Source: Trema orientale (taxonomy: Eukaryota; Streptophyta; Magnoliopsida; Rosales; Cannabaceae). From it: a stretch of DNA of 64,000 bases. The notes beneath the pieces are model-generated. The model saw nothing but the letters and a program-made list of their open reading frames with translations, was not told where the DNA came from and did not search any database. The stretch's first letter is position 1; every line of letters starts with the position of its first letter. The stretch is taken from positions 895,278-959,277 of the forward strand of contig JXTC01000013.1 of the NCBI GenBank assembly GCA_002914845.1, read 5' to 3'. The position numbers and the translations under genes are program-made. Below, piece by piece: positions 11,909 through 25,500 of the stretch.

Positions 11909-12470
11909 TATTGAGGTAAAAAAGAATGGGTAGCCACCTTTGTGGATAGTCAACATTGTTGGCTTGACAATTCAACACCAAATTTGTCAGCCCATTTTTG
12001 TTGATAATGGGCAGTCATTATAGGCTACCAACCGTATAAAGGGGAAGGACTTTGGCCTATAAATAGACCCCTTCACAACTCCATCTAAGCATCCCAAAAA
12101 TTAGAAGTATTTCAAATTCTCTCTTCTAATTAAATCCCTTCTTTTATCTTTGTTTCTCCTATCAAAGAGAGTGGAGTTTCTTTGTGTAAGAAGAGAATTC
12201 AAAGAGTAAAGGTATATGGTGTGAGTGAGAGAAAACTTGTGAGAAAGTGCTTGGATGTATTTGGGATCAAGGTTGTGAGTGAGTGTTTGTAAACACTGTA
12301 TAAATTTTCTCCCTATAGTAAAAGATTTGTAGCAATTCTGTGGACGTAGCCCAAGTTAGGTGAACCACGTAAATTTGTATCTTGTTGTTTTACTTTATTC
12401 CTGTATTTATTTCTGAAAGTACTGTTCACATATATAGTAAGCTAGTGGGAAGGTGATTTTTTTCCTAATA
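11909..12470 (+). repeat. 3' LTR of the gag-only copia
   Basis: It is preceded by the polypurine tract AAGTAGGAGAT and ends CCTAATA before the target duplication. It is collinear with 10010-10564. Confidence 0.85.
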
Positions 12471-13233
12471 GTGAGCGAGCGAGTGAGACGGTGGGTGAGT
12501 GTGCGAGTGAGATGACAGGTGAACAAACGAGTGAGAGGATGGATGAGCGACTAAGCGAGCAGGAGAGGTAGAGCTGGGTCTGGGTCTAGCTGAGAGAGAT
12601 GACGAGTGTGGGTGACAGAGATGAAGGTCGAAGGCTAAGGTGCTTGCTTGCTTGCCTATGTAACATCCCCTAGTTTAACTATATCACTATATAGGTCAAA
12701 TTAGGAAGTATTATTCTTTTATAGGCCATAACTTTAGTTTTGCAAAAAAGTGGGTAAATTTAAACTTTTCAAACTCTAAAATAAAAGAAGTTGTGTGACA
12801 TTACTTCTCGAAAGTTTCTTTTCAAAAATGTACAACTAAAAAGTCCGTATTAGTTTATCTTGTCATCAGCAGTATATTTACATCAGATTAAATGATCGAA
12901 ATACAAAAATTTGCCCACAGGTCAAGCTCGTCTATATCTATATGATCATAGTGATAAGAAAGTGTGCTAGGCAACCAGTAACTCTATACATCATATGTCT
13001 CCTCACCTGCATCTCAGGAACTAAATGAGCTATTCCTTGGTAAGTGAAGATTATGTATGCTCGTGAACGTGTTTCATGCATAAACTTTATGCAAATTCCT
13101 GTTGTACACTTTCTTTCATAACTTTTCATTTTGATGGACTTTTCTTAGAAAACATTCTTTATAATAGGGCCCTTGAGTGCACTACAAAGTCGCGGTAGTC
13201 GGTAGGCCGTGTCCACCTATATGGGAAGGAAAC

Positions 13234-14742
13234 TGTTAAGTGAATTTTATTCACTGCTTGGTTGTTATTAAGCTTGATTTTTGCTAAGTTTCCAAGATTT
13301 TTTATTAGTTTTATTTGGTTTATTTAGATATTTTTAAGTTTTGTTGGTTAATGGAACCTTAGAGTGCTTATGGGAGTGCTAAAGAACCTTTTGGAAGCTT
13401 AAAAATAGAAACTATGGCACCTAGGTGCCGCATGGAAGCGCTACGGTGCTTGGAAGAGGAAGCTTGGAAGAGGACGCTAAAAAAAAGAAAGCAGGAAAAA
13501 TTTGGGTAAAACCGACGGTGCTGCTTTTGGAGCACCGCAGTACCGTGCCAGAAAAAAAGTGACACTGGGGTGCCAATCAAGTGGCACCACGGCACCACTG
13601 CTGTGCAGCGTATTTACTTTGAATGAGCACCGCGGCGCTTGTTATACAGCACTATGGCACTCCCGGCCTGCCACATCAGCATTTTTATGCCCTTTTCTTA
13701 CCTCTTTTGATGCCCTAGCTGCCATAGGACTATATAGGACGAATCCCAAGAGATATTTGGGGACTTTTTATGCTTCAAAAGGGGTGGCACAAAGGAGGAA
13801 TCAAGGGAAGGGAAGATCAAGAAGGAAGAAGGAGGAAGACAACTTTAGGGATTCTCATCAAAATAATAGAGTTCTTCCTTCTCTTTTCTTTATGATGTCA
13901 ACAATTTTTAGTTTGTTTTTATGGATTTCAACTATGAACTAATTTTGTATCTAGAGGATTGATATAAACCTTGCTTGCACCTATGTCTTGATTCTAATGA
14001 ATTTTCTATGATGTTTCACATGATTTGTTTGTGTTACTTTGTTATTGATGCTTTCAATCAATTTGCCTCTAATTAAATGAATGGGTATCTTAAAATTGAC
14101 ACTTGAGAAGAGGATTTCTGGATTTTAGACCAAAGATAACACAACACAGACTCAATAGAGTTTGAGAGAATCTTGAGAGTTTATGAAGCATCTCTTAATA
14201 GAATCTTGAGCCTAATGAATCCCTTTTATTCTTGATTTTGAATAGAGATATTGAGATAGAGAATTTGGGATAATATCTATTTAGCACTTGAGAGAGTGAG
14301 TAGGTACAATCTAGGTTCTAGCTTACAAATCAACAAATATTGAATAAAAATTAAGTGGAATTGAAAGGCATATGGAATAGCTTGGTGAAATTAACCCTCT
14401 AGACTAGTTAACTTTGGTTTCTTCCTTAATTAGTACCTTGTGGTCATTTAATTTTCATTTATTTCTTTTAGCATTTATTATTTTCTTAATTTTTGATTAA
14501 TTGTTTAATTGCTATTTGCATTTATCTGTTTTCTTTATTATCTCTTTTAATTGAAAGTGTGTTAGCTTAGATAAAATTAAGTCACAAATATTATAGTAAT
14601 TAGTACAAGTGGAAATAACAACCCCTGTGGTACGACAATCCACTTCCCACTTTATTACTTGTTATGACACTGTTTACTTGCGATTATTCACTTTGTGCCC
14701 ACACTAAATCATATTACATACTGCAAAAAGCAACGCGCACTA
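13234..14742 (+). mobile_element. solo LTR, Athila/Tat-like
   Basis: A 1,509-bp insert is flanked by GAAAC at 13229-13233 and 14743-14747. It starts TGTTAAGTG. Near the end AACAACCCCTGTGGTACGAC resembles the motif near the 3' end of many Athila/Tat gypsy LTRs. A GC-richer central part (13420-13700) and a TATA-like GACTATATAGGAC near 13727 fit an LTR promoter. The last base pair is TA rather than CA. Orientation is inferred; no internal region is present. Confidence 0.65.
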
Positions 14743-15286
14743 GAAACATATGGCCAATGCGAACCATACCTATCTAATGCAAGCCGACTAAGTAATGTAC
14801 CTCACATATCTCATAGTACAATGTTTAGTTCCGGCAGTCCGTATGTAATCCCCTAATTTTGTGATCAACTTTATTGTATTTTTCTTTTGTGTACTTTAAT
14901 TTGGAATGATAAATATAATAAAGATTGTATATATATATATTGTTAATCTTACGCACACAATTTACGAGGTTAATTTCGTGAATTTATTGTTATATAGATT
15001 TAATTGGAGCTTAGTTTTTTGGCAATTTAAATTGTGGGGTTGTTTTGAAAGTCTAGTGCTTGAGAAGATTTAAAGAAAAAGGTCCAAATTATAAACCTTT
15101 AAAGGTAAAATAGTAATAATAGTCATATTAGGGGCTAGGCTACAAAATTTGAGACATGAGTTATCTCAACTCCTCACCACGCGTGTATAGAAGTCCACCT
15201 GTTTATACAATTGTTTGACACCTATCTATTGCCTAATATGTTGAAGCTGGTCCACCTGTCGTAGCCATAATTTTGCTCTCCTCTTC

Positions 15287-15317
15287 ACACTCTCTCTCTC
15301 TCTCTCTTTCTCTCTCG
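15287..15317. repeat. (CT)n microsatellite
   Basis: A run of CT dinucleotides interrupted once by TT, in the transcribed-leader-like part of the surrounding LTR. Confidence 0.8.
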
Positions 15318-16328
15318 TCTTCCTTTCTGTATTTCGTTTGTCACGAGCACAAAAAACAAATGTGAGAATTTCTATTGCATGTTTCAAGTTAAGGATTTCT
15401 GAGGCACTGGTGTTACAATACTTGAAGATTCTTGGATAATTTGATTTGGAGTTTTCGCAAAAATTCGGAATCTAGAATTTCTAGTTTTTTACTAAGCCGT
15501 CTCTGTATTTGGGCTATTTCGTACTCTTAAACTTATCCAAATGAGCTGAAATTTTAGTATGTCGTAGTAGACATTTAGTTCTTTCCAAATTGACCTTATT
15601 TGTAAAATTCAGTTAAAAATTGAATTTTCTATAAATTTTCGAAGACGCATTTTGGTTGCTATCAGCAAAACAGAGTCTCATCTCTAGAGCTATTTCTGGT
15701 CGACCAGCATTTATTTTAGTCGGCTAGAATCTATTTCTAATGACTTAATCAACTCGTTGAATAGGGGTTGGCTTCCGGGGTTATTTTGGTCGATTAGGGT
15801 TGGTTGACCAAACTTTTCTAGATCTAGAAAGTGATCATTTTAAGTGTTTTTCACTGAAGTTTGACCGTATTTCAACCTCTGGTACATCTCAAACATCATA
15901 TTTGAAAGTAATGTCTTAAACCATGTTGTATTTTATATTTAAGGCTGAGATAAGTTAGGTATTTAATTATAGTAGTGCTAATATTAAGATTAAGTGGAAA
16001 CTTGGAATTAGGGGAAAGCTCCAATTAATCTTGTCACTGTACTGTGTTATAGTAGGAACGGTTGTGCGTGAGATTTTGGTGTGAACTACTTTACTAAGGC
16101 TTAAGGTACACCATTTTCTAGGTAAGTACAGTTATTTATCTACAGCATTGAGTAACTAATGGTGCAAAAGTTTGTGCTAGAAATATATTTATTATACTTT
16201 GTTTATTATACGTGCTAAGTTGATTTTGTATTGCTAAGATGTTGTGTTAGTACATAGTAAAGTACTTATGTAAATACACATATATGCACTTACCAATTGA
16301 TACATGTGGTGAATCGTTATGTGCACAT

Positions 16329-19326
16329 TGTAACACCCCCTAGTTTAACCATATTGTCCTATATAGCCAAACTATGGAGTATTATTCTTTCTTAAACATT
16401 ATCTTTAGTTTTATAAAAAAGTGGGCAAATTTGAACTTTCCAAACCCTTTAAACAAAAGCAACTACATAGCACTTCTTGTTAAAAGTGTCTTTATAAAAT
16501 GTACAATCAAAAGAGATTTTCACCCGTCTATTTTGCCATCAGCAGTAGTATTTATATTGCACCAAAATATCTCAAAATAAAAATGTCACTCACAGGTCAA
16601 GCTCGTCCACATCTGTATGATCATGGCGACAAAAGGCAAGCCAGGCAACCAACTACTTAATACTAAAGTGTGCCTCCTCGTCTGCATCACAAGACTAAAA
16701 TAAGCTAAAGCTCAGTAAGTAAAAACTATGCATGCTCATGTATGCTTTAAAATCTCATAATGTTCCCATTGTATACTTTTCTTTCTAAAACATTTCAGTC
16801 CATAGATTTTCTTTAAAAAGAAAAGATTCATAGTTCGGCCCCTTAGTACATTGCTAGTCCCGTAAGTTGATAGGCCGTGATAACATTAGGTGAAAACTCT
16901 GGCCAAAAGTAAGAATAAAGTGCGATCATCGTGTGAGATTTTTGAAAACTCCTTCCCTCATCAAAGGGCATCCCACACCGCACTAATATTGTCCCGCTTC
17001 AACGAGACAAATCATAAGATCCGCAAGTCCCGCTTCAACGGGAGAGTCTGCATCAACAGACTTACCTACCCAGCTCTGACAGACTAGCAATTGCACTTAA
17101 AACTGATCTTATAAAATTGGTACAATGGTACTCACTTTCAAATACCTTGTAATAAAATTCTTAATTTGCATGCAAGACGCGCCATGCACATGCCATTTCA
17201 TAACTTTCAAGAATAAGTAAGTTTTACATAATGACATCTTCTATGTAGTTCTTGTGACGCAGTTGTAAGTCTTTACTTACCTTGTGTCCTGAAAAGAAAT
17301 GAATTATGGAAAAAGGTCAATATCCTCTAGAGATTTGTGTACTAATCACTTGTCATGAATTACTGTTATTCAAAATGCACATTTTGCCAAAAGAATGCAT
17401 CAAGATACTCGAATAAGACCGAAATCAGAACTTTCACCAAATCAGGAAACTTGATCTTAAAATGACTCAGAAGTATATAAATCACTTAAGGTACTTGGCA
17501 GTCAACAACTAGCATTGAAAAACTGTTCAAAAGTATTAAAATATGAATGCTAGTTCATTAGCACAAAAATGATCCAAAATGGCGCATAATTTTGTAAAAC
17601 TAGTCCATTTGCTACTAAATGGTGCTATATTATTTTTTAAAATATTTGGACAGTACCTCCCCGATTTTAGGATATTCCCACATGATTAAAATCATGGTTT
17701 TAAACCTGCAATAACAATTAACAATCTAATTCCCACATATACATATCAAAGAGGATCACTTAGAACAATCTAAGTGCACTTGAATTCTTTTTCAGTTTAA
17801 ACAAGTTTAAAACCACTTTTACACTTGTGTGTCATCAGAGCCATCCACCAAGTGAGTGTAATAAACAATAGTATCAATAAAATATACACTCCAAGTTTAG
17901 GAAATCATATTATAAATATAGAAAACTTAATCTACTACACATAAAAACACTTAATTCCATAAATAGCAAACTTTGGGGCTTAGGTCTAACTTTAAGTATC
18001 CACTTAAATTTTATATTTCAAACAATATATAAAGGTTACTAGGACCATTATTCATCAAATAATAGCTTAGTTTTAAGAGCTGAAATAAAAAAAATTCACT
18101 ACAAATTCAAAATTCCACTTAAACCTTACCTTGACTAGTTTGAGTCTTTGCTAGACTTCTTGCCTTCTGTCTCTACCAAACTGATTCCCAAGGCTTAGAA
18201 ATAGATTTTTGAACTTAAGAGGACCTGAAGAAACCAATATTTAAGTAGAAACAAGTAGAGAATTAAAATTATAGGGAAAGACCTAGAAAGATGAATTAGT
18301 AGAACTACCTTGACTAGTTTTGATCTATCATGCTTTCTAGAGCTCCAACTTGAGTTCTACCACTTGGAAACTCTTGGAGATAGTTAAGGAAAGTTGAGAG
18401 AAGTGTAAATAGGTGTTGGAGAGGCTCAGGTCGTGGCTGGAGAGAAAGAGGAAAGAAATGACCAGATTTGGTCTAAAAGTGATACTTAATGACTAAGAAA
18501 TGGCACAACTTAAATTCTAAGGGGTATTTTAGATATTTTGCTCCTTACTTTCTATTTATCAAGCTCTAAAACATCCTTAGCATACCCACCATGTTGCTGG
18601 TCAATCCTATACACCCAAGTATAGACCAAAATAGTGAAACCTAGCTTAGAAAGTGAAATCCAGTCATACTTTGACTTATGATCCTATATGACAATTCTTA
18701 TTGTAATCTGATGGAACATAGCCCCATAACCAATCATGAAACATAAAAAGAAAGTCAATTAGACTCCAATTAACAATGCAAACATAGTATAATTTTTCAA
18801 TTAATAGAATGCACAAAAATGGCATTACGCGATTAAACTAAATTTATGCTAGCTTAGAGCAATAAAACACAAATCAGTGTCCTGAATGCCACCTTGTGCT
18901 TACCTGGAACCGAAAAATAAAATAATATAAATAAGTGCTAGACATTGAATTAAAGCTATTTGACGCGTTAAACATACAGTGAATGTAGCTCCGAAATACA
19001 TGAAAATTGCATTTTACCGAAAAACTACTGTTTGACCAAGTTATCAACAAGTATGATCTTAATGTATGTGTACGTAGTATTGCTTTCATAAATATATTCT
19101 TCATTCATTTAGCGCACCGAGCTCTCTCTCTGAGGGTATTGAACCTTTACACTACATCGGGACACTTCGATAAGCATTAGTGTAATAACATGTATGTAAA
19201 TACATGTAACATAATGAATGAGCATATTACTATGAAATGGATATTAATGACTTCTAGATGCCTAATATGCAATTGGAACATATTTATTATTGGCTTAGTA
19301 TGCATGTGAGAATCTTGGGCACCACA
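16329..19326 (-). repeat. 3' LTR of the Tekay element
   Basis: In element orientation it starts TGTGGTGCCCAAGATTCTC, just after the polypurine tract AAGGAGGGGAGAAT (19327-19340), and ends GGGGGTGTTACA at 16329. It is about 3.0 kb long. Confidence 0.9.
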
Positions 19327-19536
19327 ATTCTCCCCTCCTTATAAAATTTCGTCCTCGAAATTTACTTATCCGAATAAGTGTGGATACTTAGTTTTCATCT
19401 CTTCTTCTCTTTTTCTTGTGGCTTCTTCCACTTTATGGTTCTTCCGCAGTACTTTGACCAAAGGGATTTTCTTGTCTCTAAGTTCCTTTTCTTTTTTATC
19501 CAAAATCTTCACTGGATGCTCCTCGTAACTCATGTC

Positions 19537-22500
19537 TTAACTTAGCTCCAATTGCTTATAATTCAAAACATACGAAGGATTTGAAATGTACCTTCTTAAC
19601 ATAGAGACATGAAATACATTGTGTACATTTGATAATGAAGGTGGCAAAGCGAGTCTGTAGGCAACATCTCCAACTTTGTCGAGTATGTCAAAAGGACCTA
19701 CATATCTGGGACTTAGTGTTCCTTTCTTCTTAAACCTCATTATTCCTTTTATGGAAGCAACCTTCAAGAATACTTTATCTCCAACGTTGAATTTTAGTTT
19801 TCTTCTTTAAGGATCTGAATAATATTTCTATCTGCTTTGAGCAGCTAATATCTTTTTTCGAATCTTTTCTGTTGCCTCATTTGTCTCTCTTATCAATTCT
19901 GGACCAAGAAATTTTCTCTCTCCGATCTCATCCCAATGAATAGAAGATCTACACTTTCTTCCATACAATGCTTCGTATGGGAGCATTTCAATGGGAGCTT
20001 AGTAACTATTATTGTAAGCAAATTCTATAAGTGGCAAGTATTTGCACCGAAATCCATGAAAAACTAACACACAAGCTTTGAGCATATCTTCAAGGGTCTA
20101 TATAGTTCTCTCTGATTGTCTATCAGTTTGAGGATGAAAAGCTGTACTAAATGCCAATTTTGTACCCATTGCCTTCTGAACATTCCTTCAAAATTTTGAA
20201 GTAAATCTAGAATCTCGGTCAGAAATGATAACTTTTGGAATACCGTATAGTCTCACAATCTCCTGAACATATAACCGAGCAAACTGGTCCAAGTTATAGG
20301 TTAATCTAACCAGAAGGAAATGAGCTGATTTGGTATATCTATCCACAATCATCCAAATAGCACCATGTCCCTTAGTTGTCTTAGGAAGTCCAACAACAAG
20401 ATCCATAGCAATCTCTTCCCATTTCCATTAGGGTAAATGTTCAAAGGCTTTAATTTTCTAGCGGGTCTTTGATGTTCAGCTTTAACTTGCTGACACGTGA
20501 GACACTGTTCTATAAACTCAACCACATCTTTCTTCATATCAGGCCACCAGTAATGCATCTTTAAGTCTCTATACATCTTTCTAGTACCAAGATGTACAGA
20601 GTAGAGAGTGGTATGAGCTTCCATCAATATCTCATTCATAACAATTCCACCAGACACACACCATATCTGGTTACACCATCACTAGAAATTTGGAAGGCCA
20701 TCTCCTTTCTGGATTCTATCTTACTCTTTAAATTCATCAAATGAGGATCCATATTCTAGCCTTGTTTGACACTCTCTAGAATTATTGGTTGCAGAGTAAG
20801 AGCTGCTAATTTTTCTGTTAAACCTGTAGGCACAATCTCTAACTCTAACTTATGTAAATCCATTAAGAGATGCTTTACATCGACATACTCAACAGACATA
20901 GCATCCAATGATTTCTGGCTTAGAGCATCAGTAACCACATTGGCTTTTCCTGGATGATAGTTAATCTCACAGTCATAATCTTTCACCAGTTCAAGCCATC
21001 TTCTTTGTCTCATATTCAGTTTCTTTTGGGTAAAGAAGTACTTAAGACTCTTGTGATCTGTATAGATCTCACATTTCTTCCCATAAAGATAGTGTCTCCA
21101 AATTTTTAGTGCAAAGACAACTACTGCTAGCTCTAAATCATGAGTAGGATACTTCTTTTCATATTCCTTCAACTGCCCAGAGGCATAAGCAATGACTTTG
21201 CCATTTTGTATCAGAACACATCCTAGACCATTCTTTGAGGCATCACTGTAAACAACAAATCCTCCTGATCCAGATGGTATTGAAAGTATAGGAGCTGTTA
21301 CTAAACGATACTTCAATTCCTCAAAACTCTTTTCACAATTATCGTTTCATTGAAACTTCACATTCTTCCTTGTTAAATGAATCAATGGAGAAGCCAACTT
21401 CGAGAACCCTTCAACAAAATGTCTATAATAACCAGCTAATCCCAAGAAGCTAGAATCTCAGAAACGTTTGTAGGTCTTGGCCAATTACTCACAGTCTCAA
21501 CTTTTATTGGATCTATAAAAATACCATTTTCAGAAACAACATGACCAAGGATAATAACTTTCTCTAACCAGAATTCGCACTTTTTAAACTTAACATGCAA
21601 CTGCTTTACCTTGAGAATTCTCAAAATAGTCCTCAAATGTTCCATATGCTCCTTTCTTGAGCGTGAGTAAATCAGAATATCATCGATGAAAACTATGACG
21701 AATTTATCTAAAAAATCTTTGAACACTCTATTCATCATGTCCATGAAAGCATCTGGAGCATTAATTAATCCAAAGGGCATCACTAAAAACTCATAGTGCC
21801 CCTATCTCGTTCTGAAAGCTGTTTTTTGGAATATCTTCCTCCTTAATTTTTAACTGGTGGTATTCTGACCTTAAATCAATCTTCGAAAACACAGAAGCTC
21901 CTTGCAATTGATCAAACAAATCATCAATTCTAGGAAGGGGATACTTGTTTTTGATTGTGACCTTATTCAGCTCTCTATAATCAATGCAAAGCCTCATAGT
22001 ACCATTTTTTTTCTTTACAAACAAAACCGGAGCACCCCATGGTGAAAAGCTTGGGAGAATAAAACTCTTGTCCAACAACTCTTGCAACTGTACCTTTAAT
22101 TCCTTTAATTCTGCTGGAGCTATTCGATAAGGTGCTTTGGAGATAGGAGCTGTACCGGGCAATAAGTTAATAACAAACTCTATCTCTCCATTCAGTGGTA
22201 TCCCAGGCAAATCTTTAGGAAATACATCAAGGAATTCATTAACTACAGGTACCTCCTTAGGCATCACTTTTAAAACTTCTCTAGTATCCATTATGTTTGC
22301 CAAGTAGCTCATGCATCCCTTCTCTAGTAACTTCCTTGCTTTTACTGAGGAAATGATTGGAATCATTGAGTTCCCACTAGTACCAATAAAAGTGAACTTC
22401 TCTATACTTGGTGGCTAAAATACTACCATCTTCTTATAGCAATCAATAGTAACATGATATTTAAATAACCAATCCATACCCAAAATAACTTCAAAATCTT

Positions 22501-25500
22501 GCATATCCAATATTATCAAATCTAAACACAAGTCTTTGTCAGCTATTTATATTGGACATACCTTGAGAACTTGTTCAGAACATAAAGCTTCCCCTGATGG
22601 AATGGCCACACAATATTTGAAATTCAAGTATTCTGTTGTTTTGCCCAATTTTCTCACAAATACTGGTGACACAAATGAATGTGTAACCCCTGAGTCTATT
22701 AATACATGAATAGAAATACCAGAAATAAGAATCTCACCTGCTACAATAGATCGGTTCACCTCAGCATCTTCTTCGGTCATCGTATACACACGAGCTGGGA
22801 CTTTCTTTTGCTCCTTTGAAGTTTTTGGATAATTCTTTGCAAAGTGACCTGACTTTCTATATAAGAAGCTAGCACCAGAACCTATTAAACACTCTCCACG
22901 ATGAGTCTTCCAACAATTAGGACAAACAGTCCTATGAGTAGTAGCTGATTGTGTCTGTTGGCCTGTTGCATAGCGTTTCTGGGGCTCTTGTCTTTCTCTT
23001 TGATTCTGTTGCCACTTTCTTTTATTTTCACTAGCCCCTGGTTGAGATCCTCCTCCAAAGGTTGTATTTCTCCTTGCCATATTTATATTCCTGCGAATTT
23101 TCTGAGCTCTTATAATCCTTAGCTCGGCCTCTTCTGCTTCAAGAGCTTTGTCTACAACCTCAGCATATGGCATATCTTTATGAGCAAGTATTTTAACATC
23201 CCTATATATTTTTTCCTTGAGCCCTTGAAGGAATTAGTTTACTTTTAGCTCATTTCTACTCACCATGTATGGAGTAAATCGAGATAACTCTTCAAATTTC
23301 TTTATGTAATCACTAATAGACATTCCATATTTCAAATTAACAAACTCAGCAGCCTTCATCATCCTATGTGCATTGCTGAAATATTTTCGGTAGAATATTT
23401 CCTTAAACTGCTCCCAAGTAAGCCTGTTAATATCAGTGATGGACTTCACAGAATCCCACAAGTGTCTATATAACACCTCCTAGCTTAACCACATGACTAT
23501 GTAGGTCAAACTAGAAAGTATTATTCTTTTATAAACCATATTTTTAGTTTTGCAAAAAGATGGGCCAAATTTAAACTTTTCAAGCTCTAAAATAAAAGAA
23601 ACTGCGCGGTATTACTTTTTGAAAGTGTTGTTACAAAATATACAACCAAACACTCCTTACCAGTTTATCTTGCCATCAGCAGTAATATTTACAACACACC
23701 AGAATAACAAAATAAAAAGGAAACACCGCCTACAAGTCAAGTTTGTCTACATCTATATGTTCATGGCGACAAGAAAGTGTGCTAGCCAAGCAGCAACTCT
23801 ATACATCGTATATCTCCTCACTTGCATCACAGGAACTAAATGAACTAATACTCAGTAAGTAAAGATCATGCATGCTCGTGAACGTGTTATGCATAAACTT
23901 TACTGAAATTTCTATTGTACTCTTTCTTTTATAACTTTTCATTTGAATGCATTTTTCTTAGTAAACATTCTTTACAGGGCCCTTGAGTACACTACAAAGT
24001 CGAGGCAGTCGGTAGGCCGTGTCCACCTATGCGGGAAGGAAACACAAGGCTAATGCGAACCATACCTACCCAACACAGACTGACTAGGTAATGCACCTAA
24101 TAAATCTCATAGTACAATGCTCAGTCCTGGCAGTCAGTAAGCCATGCCCAACTATGTGGGAAGGATGGCTGTGCAAACCATACTTACCCAATGCAGACAG
24201 ACTAAACAATGTACTTAAAACATATTTCGTAAAATCAGTATAATTGTACTACTTTAAATCCAATGCATGGAAAACTTCACTTCTTTGAAAATCATGCTTA
24301 AATAATCATGTCATGCTTATGTCTTTCGTAAACTTTACGACAACCATATGAAAAATATATAATTAATATAATACACATAAGCATGCAGGAAAACATCTTG
24401 TATCTACTACTGTTTTTGTGATGCAGTCAAAATAAATATTTACTTACCTTGTGTCCAGTAGAAAAGATAGTAGAAAGTGTCAGTATCCTCTGTGGCAAGG
24501 TGTGTGGAAGACCTGATGTCAACTTTGTTACTAAGATGATCACTACAATATAAAATACTTAAAGAAAACAAGCACAAGACCGAATCACAACTTTTAAAAA
24601 ATAAGGAAGCCTAATCACAAAATGAGCCAAAATGTCACCTACTTTCATAAAAACTAGTCCATTTACTTCTAAATGGTACCGTTTGGTTTTAAAAATATTT
24701 GAACAGCACCTCCCCTATTTTTAGGATATCCTCACATGATTAAAATTATGGTTTAAGACCTGCAATAATAATTAACAAGCCAATTCTCACATATACAACT
24801 CAAAGAGGATCATTTAGAGCAACCTAGGTATACTCGAATTCCTTTCGTTTTAGACAAATTTTAAAACGACTTTTAGACTTTTCTATTGTCACAAACAGCA
24901 ACAAAACAAATATATTTACATAATGGGATCAACAATATACATTTCAATTTTATAAAATCAGATTACAAGTATGGAGAACTTATTTTAATAATAGAAACAC
25001 TTAAAAACACTTGAATCTACAAGTAGCAAACTTTGGGGGTTTAAGTCTAACTTTAATCCTCCACTTAAATTCTTCATTTCCAGCCATATGTAAGGTTCTC
25101 TAGGACCTTTATTCATCAAATAAAAGTTTTGATTTAAGAGCTAAAGCAATAAAAATAAATTACTAATTCTAAATTCTACAAAAACCTCACCTTGACTAGT
25201 TTGAACCTTTGTTGAAGCTCTTGCCTTCTTCTTCCACAAAACTGATTTCTAATGTTTAAAAATTGATCTTAGGACTCAAGAAGACCTAGAAGAATCATTA
25301 TTTAAGTGTATCAAATGGAGAATTGAAATAAAAAAACAAAACCTAGGAAGGAGAATTAGTAGAATTACCTTGACTAGTTTGGACCTATCTTGCTTTCTTG
25401 AGCTCCAAATTGAGTTCTATTACTTGGAAACTCTTAGATATGGATAAGGGGAGTTGAGAGAAGTATAAAAAAGAGTTAGAGAGCTTCAGGTCATGGGTGG

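Larger units (their letters stand above)
10010..12470 (+). mobile_element. short copia element with gag only, two LTRs and TSD
   Basis: Two LTRs (10010-10564 and 11909-12470) enclose 1.34 kb. The element is flanked by GTGAGC at 10004-10009 and 12471-12476. An initiator-Met-type PBS (TAGTATCAGAGC, 10567-10578) follows the left LTR, and a polypurine tract precedes the right one. The interior holds only a degraded copia gag with no protease, integrase or polymerase, so the copy depended on other elements or lost its pol. By eye the LTRs differ at roughly a tenth of sites, so it is old. Confidence 0.85.
6421..12658 (-). mobile_element. hAT (Ac-like) DNA transposon, 5' end not found
   Basis: The left end at 6421, TAAGGGTGTTCATG, resembles hAT terminal repeats (consensus like (T/C)AGGGGTGTTCAT). 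The transposase lies on the minus strand (7003-9127). Upstream of it, at larger coordinates, is a GA-rich leader with GAGCGAG repeats. This leader is interrupted by a copia element at 10010-12470, resumes at 12471-12658, and is then interrupted by the LTR starting at 12659. The expected right terminal repeat was not found. The element is dead and older than everything inserted in it. Confidence 0.75.

Noticed and set aside
13502-13942. 146-residue plus-strand protein
   Set aside because: Lies within a solo LTR flanked by GAAAC duplications; no domain recognised.
16890-17087. 65-residue protein, also seen at 27533-27730
   Set aside because: It occurs at matching positions in both LTRs of the Tekay element, antisense to it; no domain.
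20766-20957. Plus-strand protein opposite RNase H
   Set aside because: Shadow of the minus-strand gypsy coding region.
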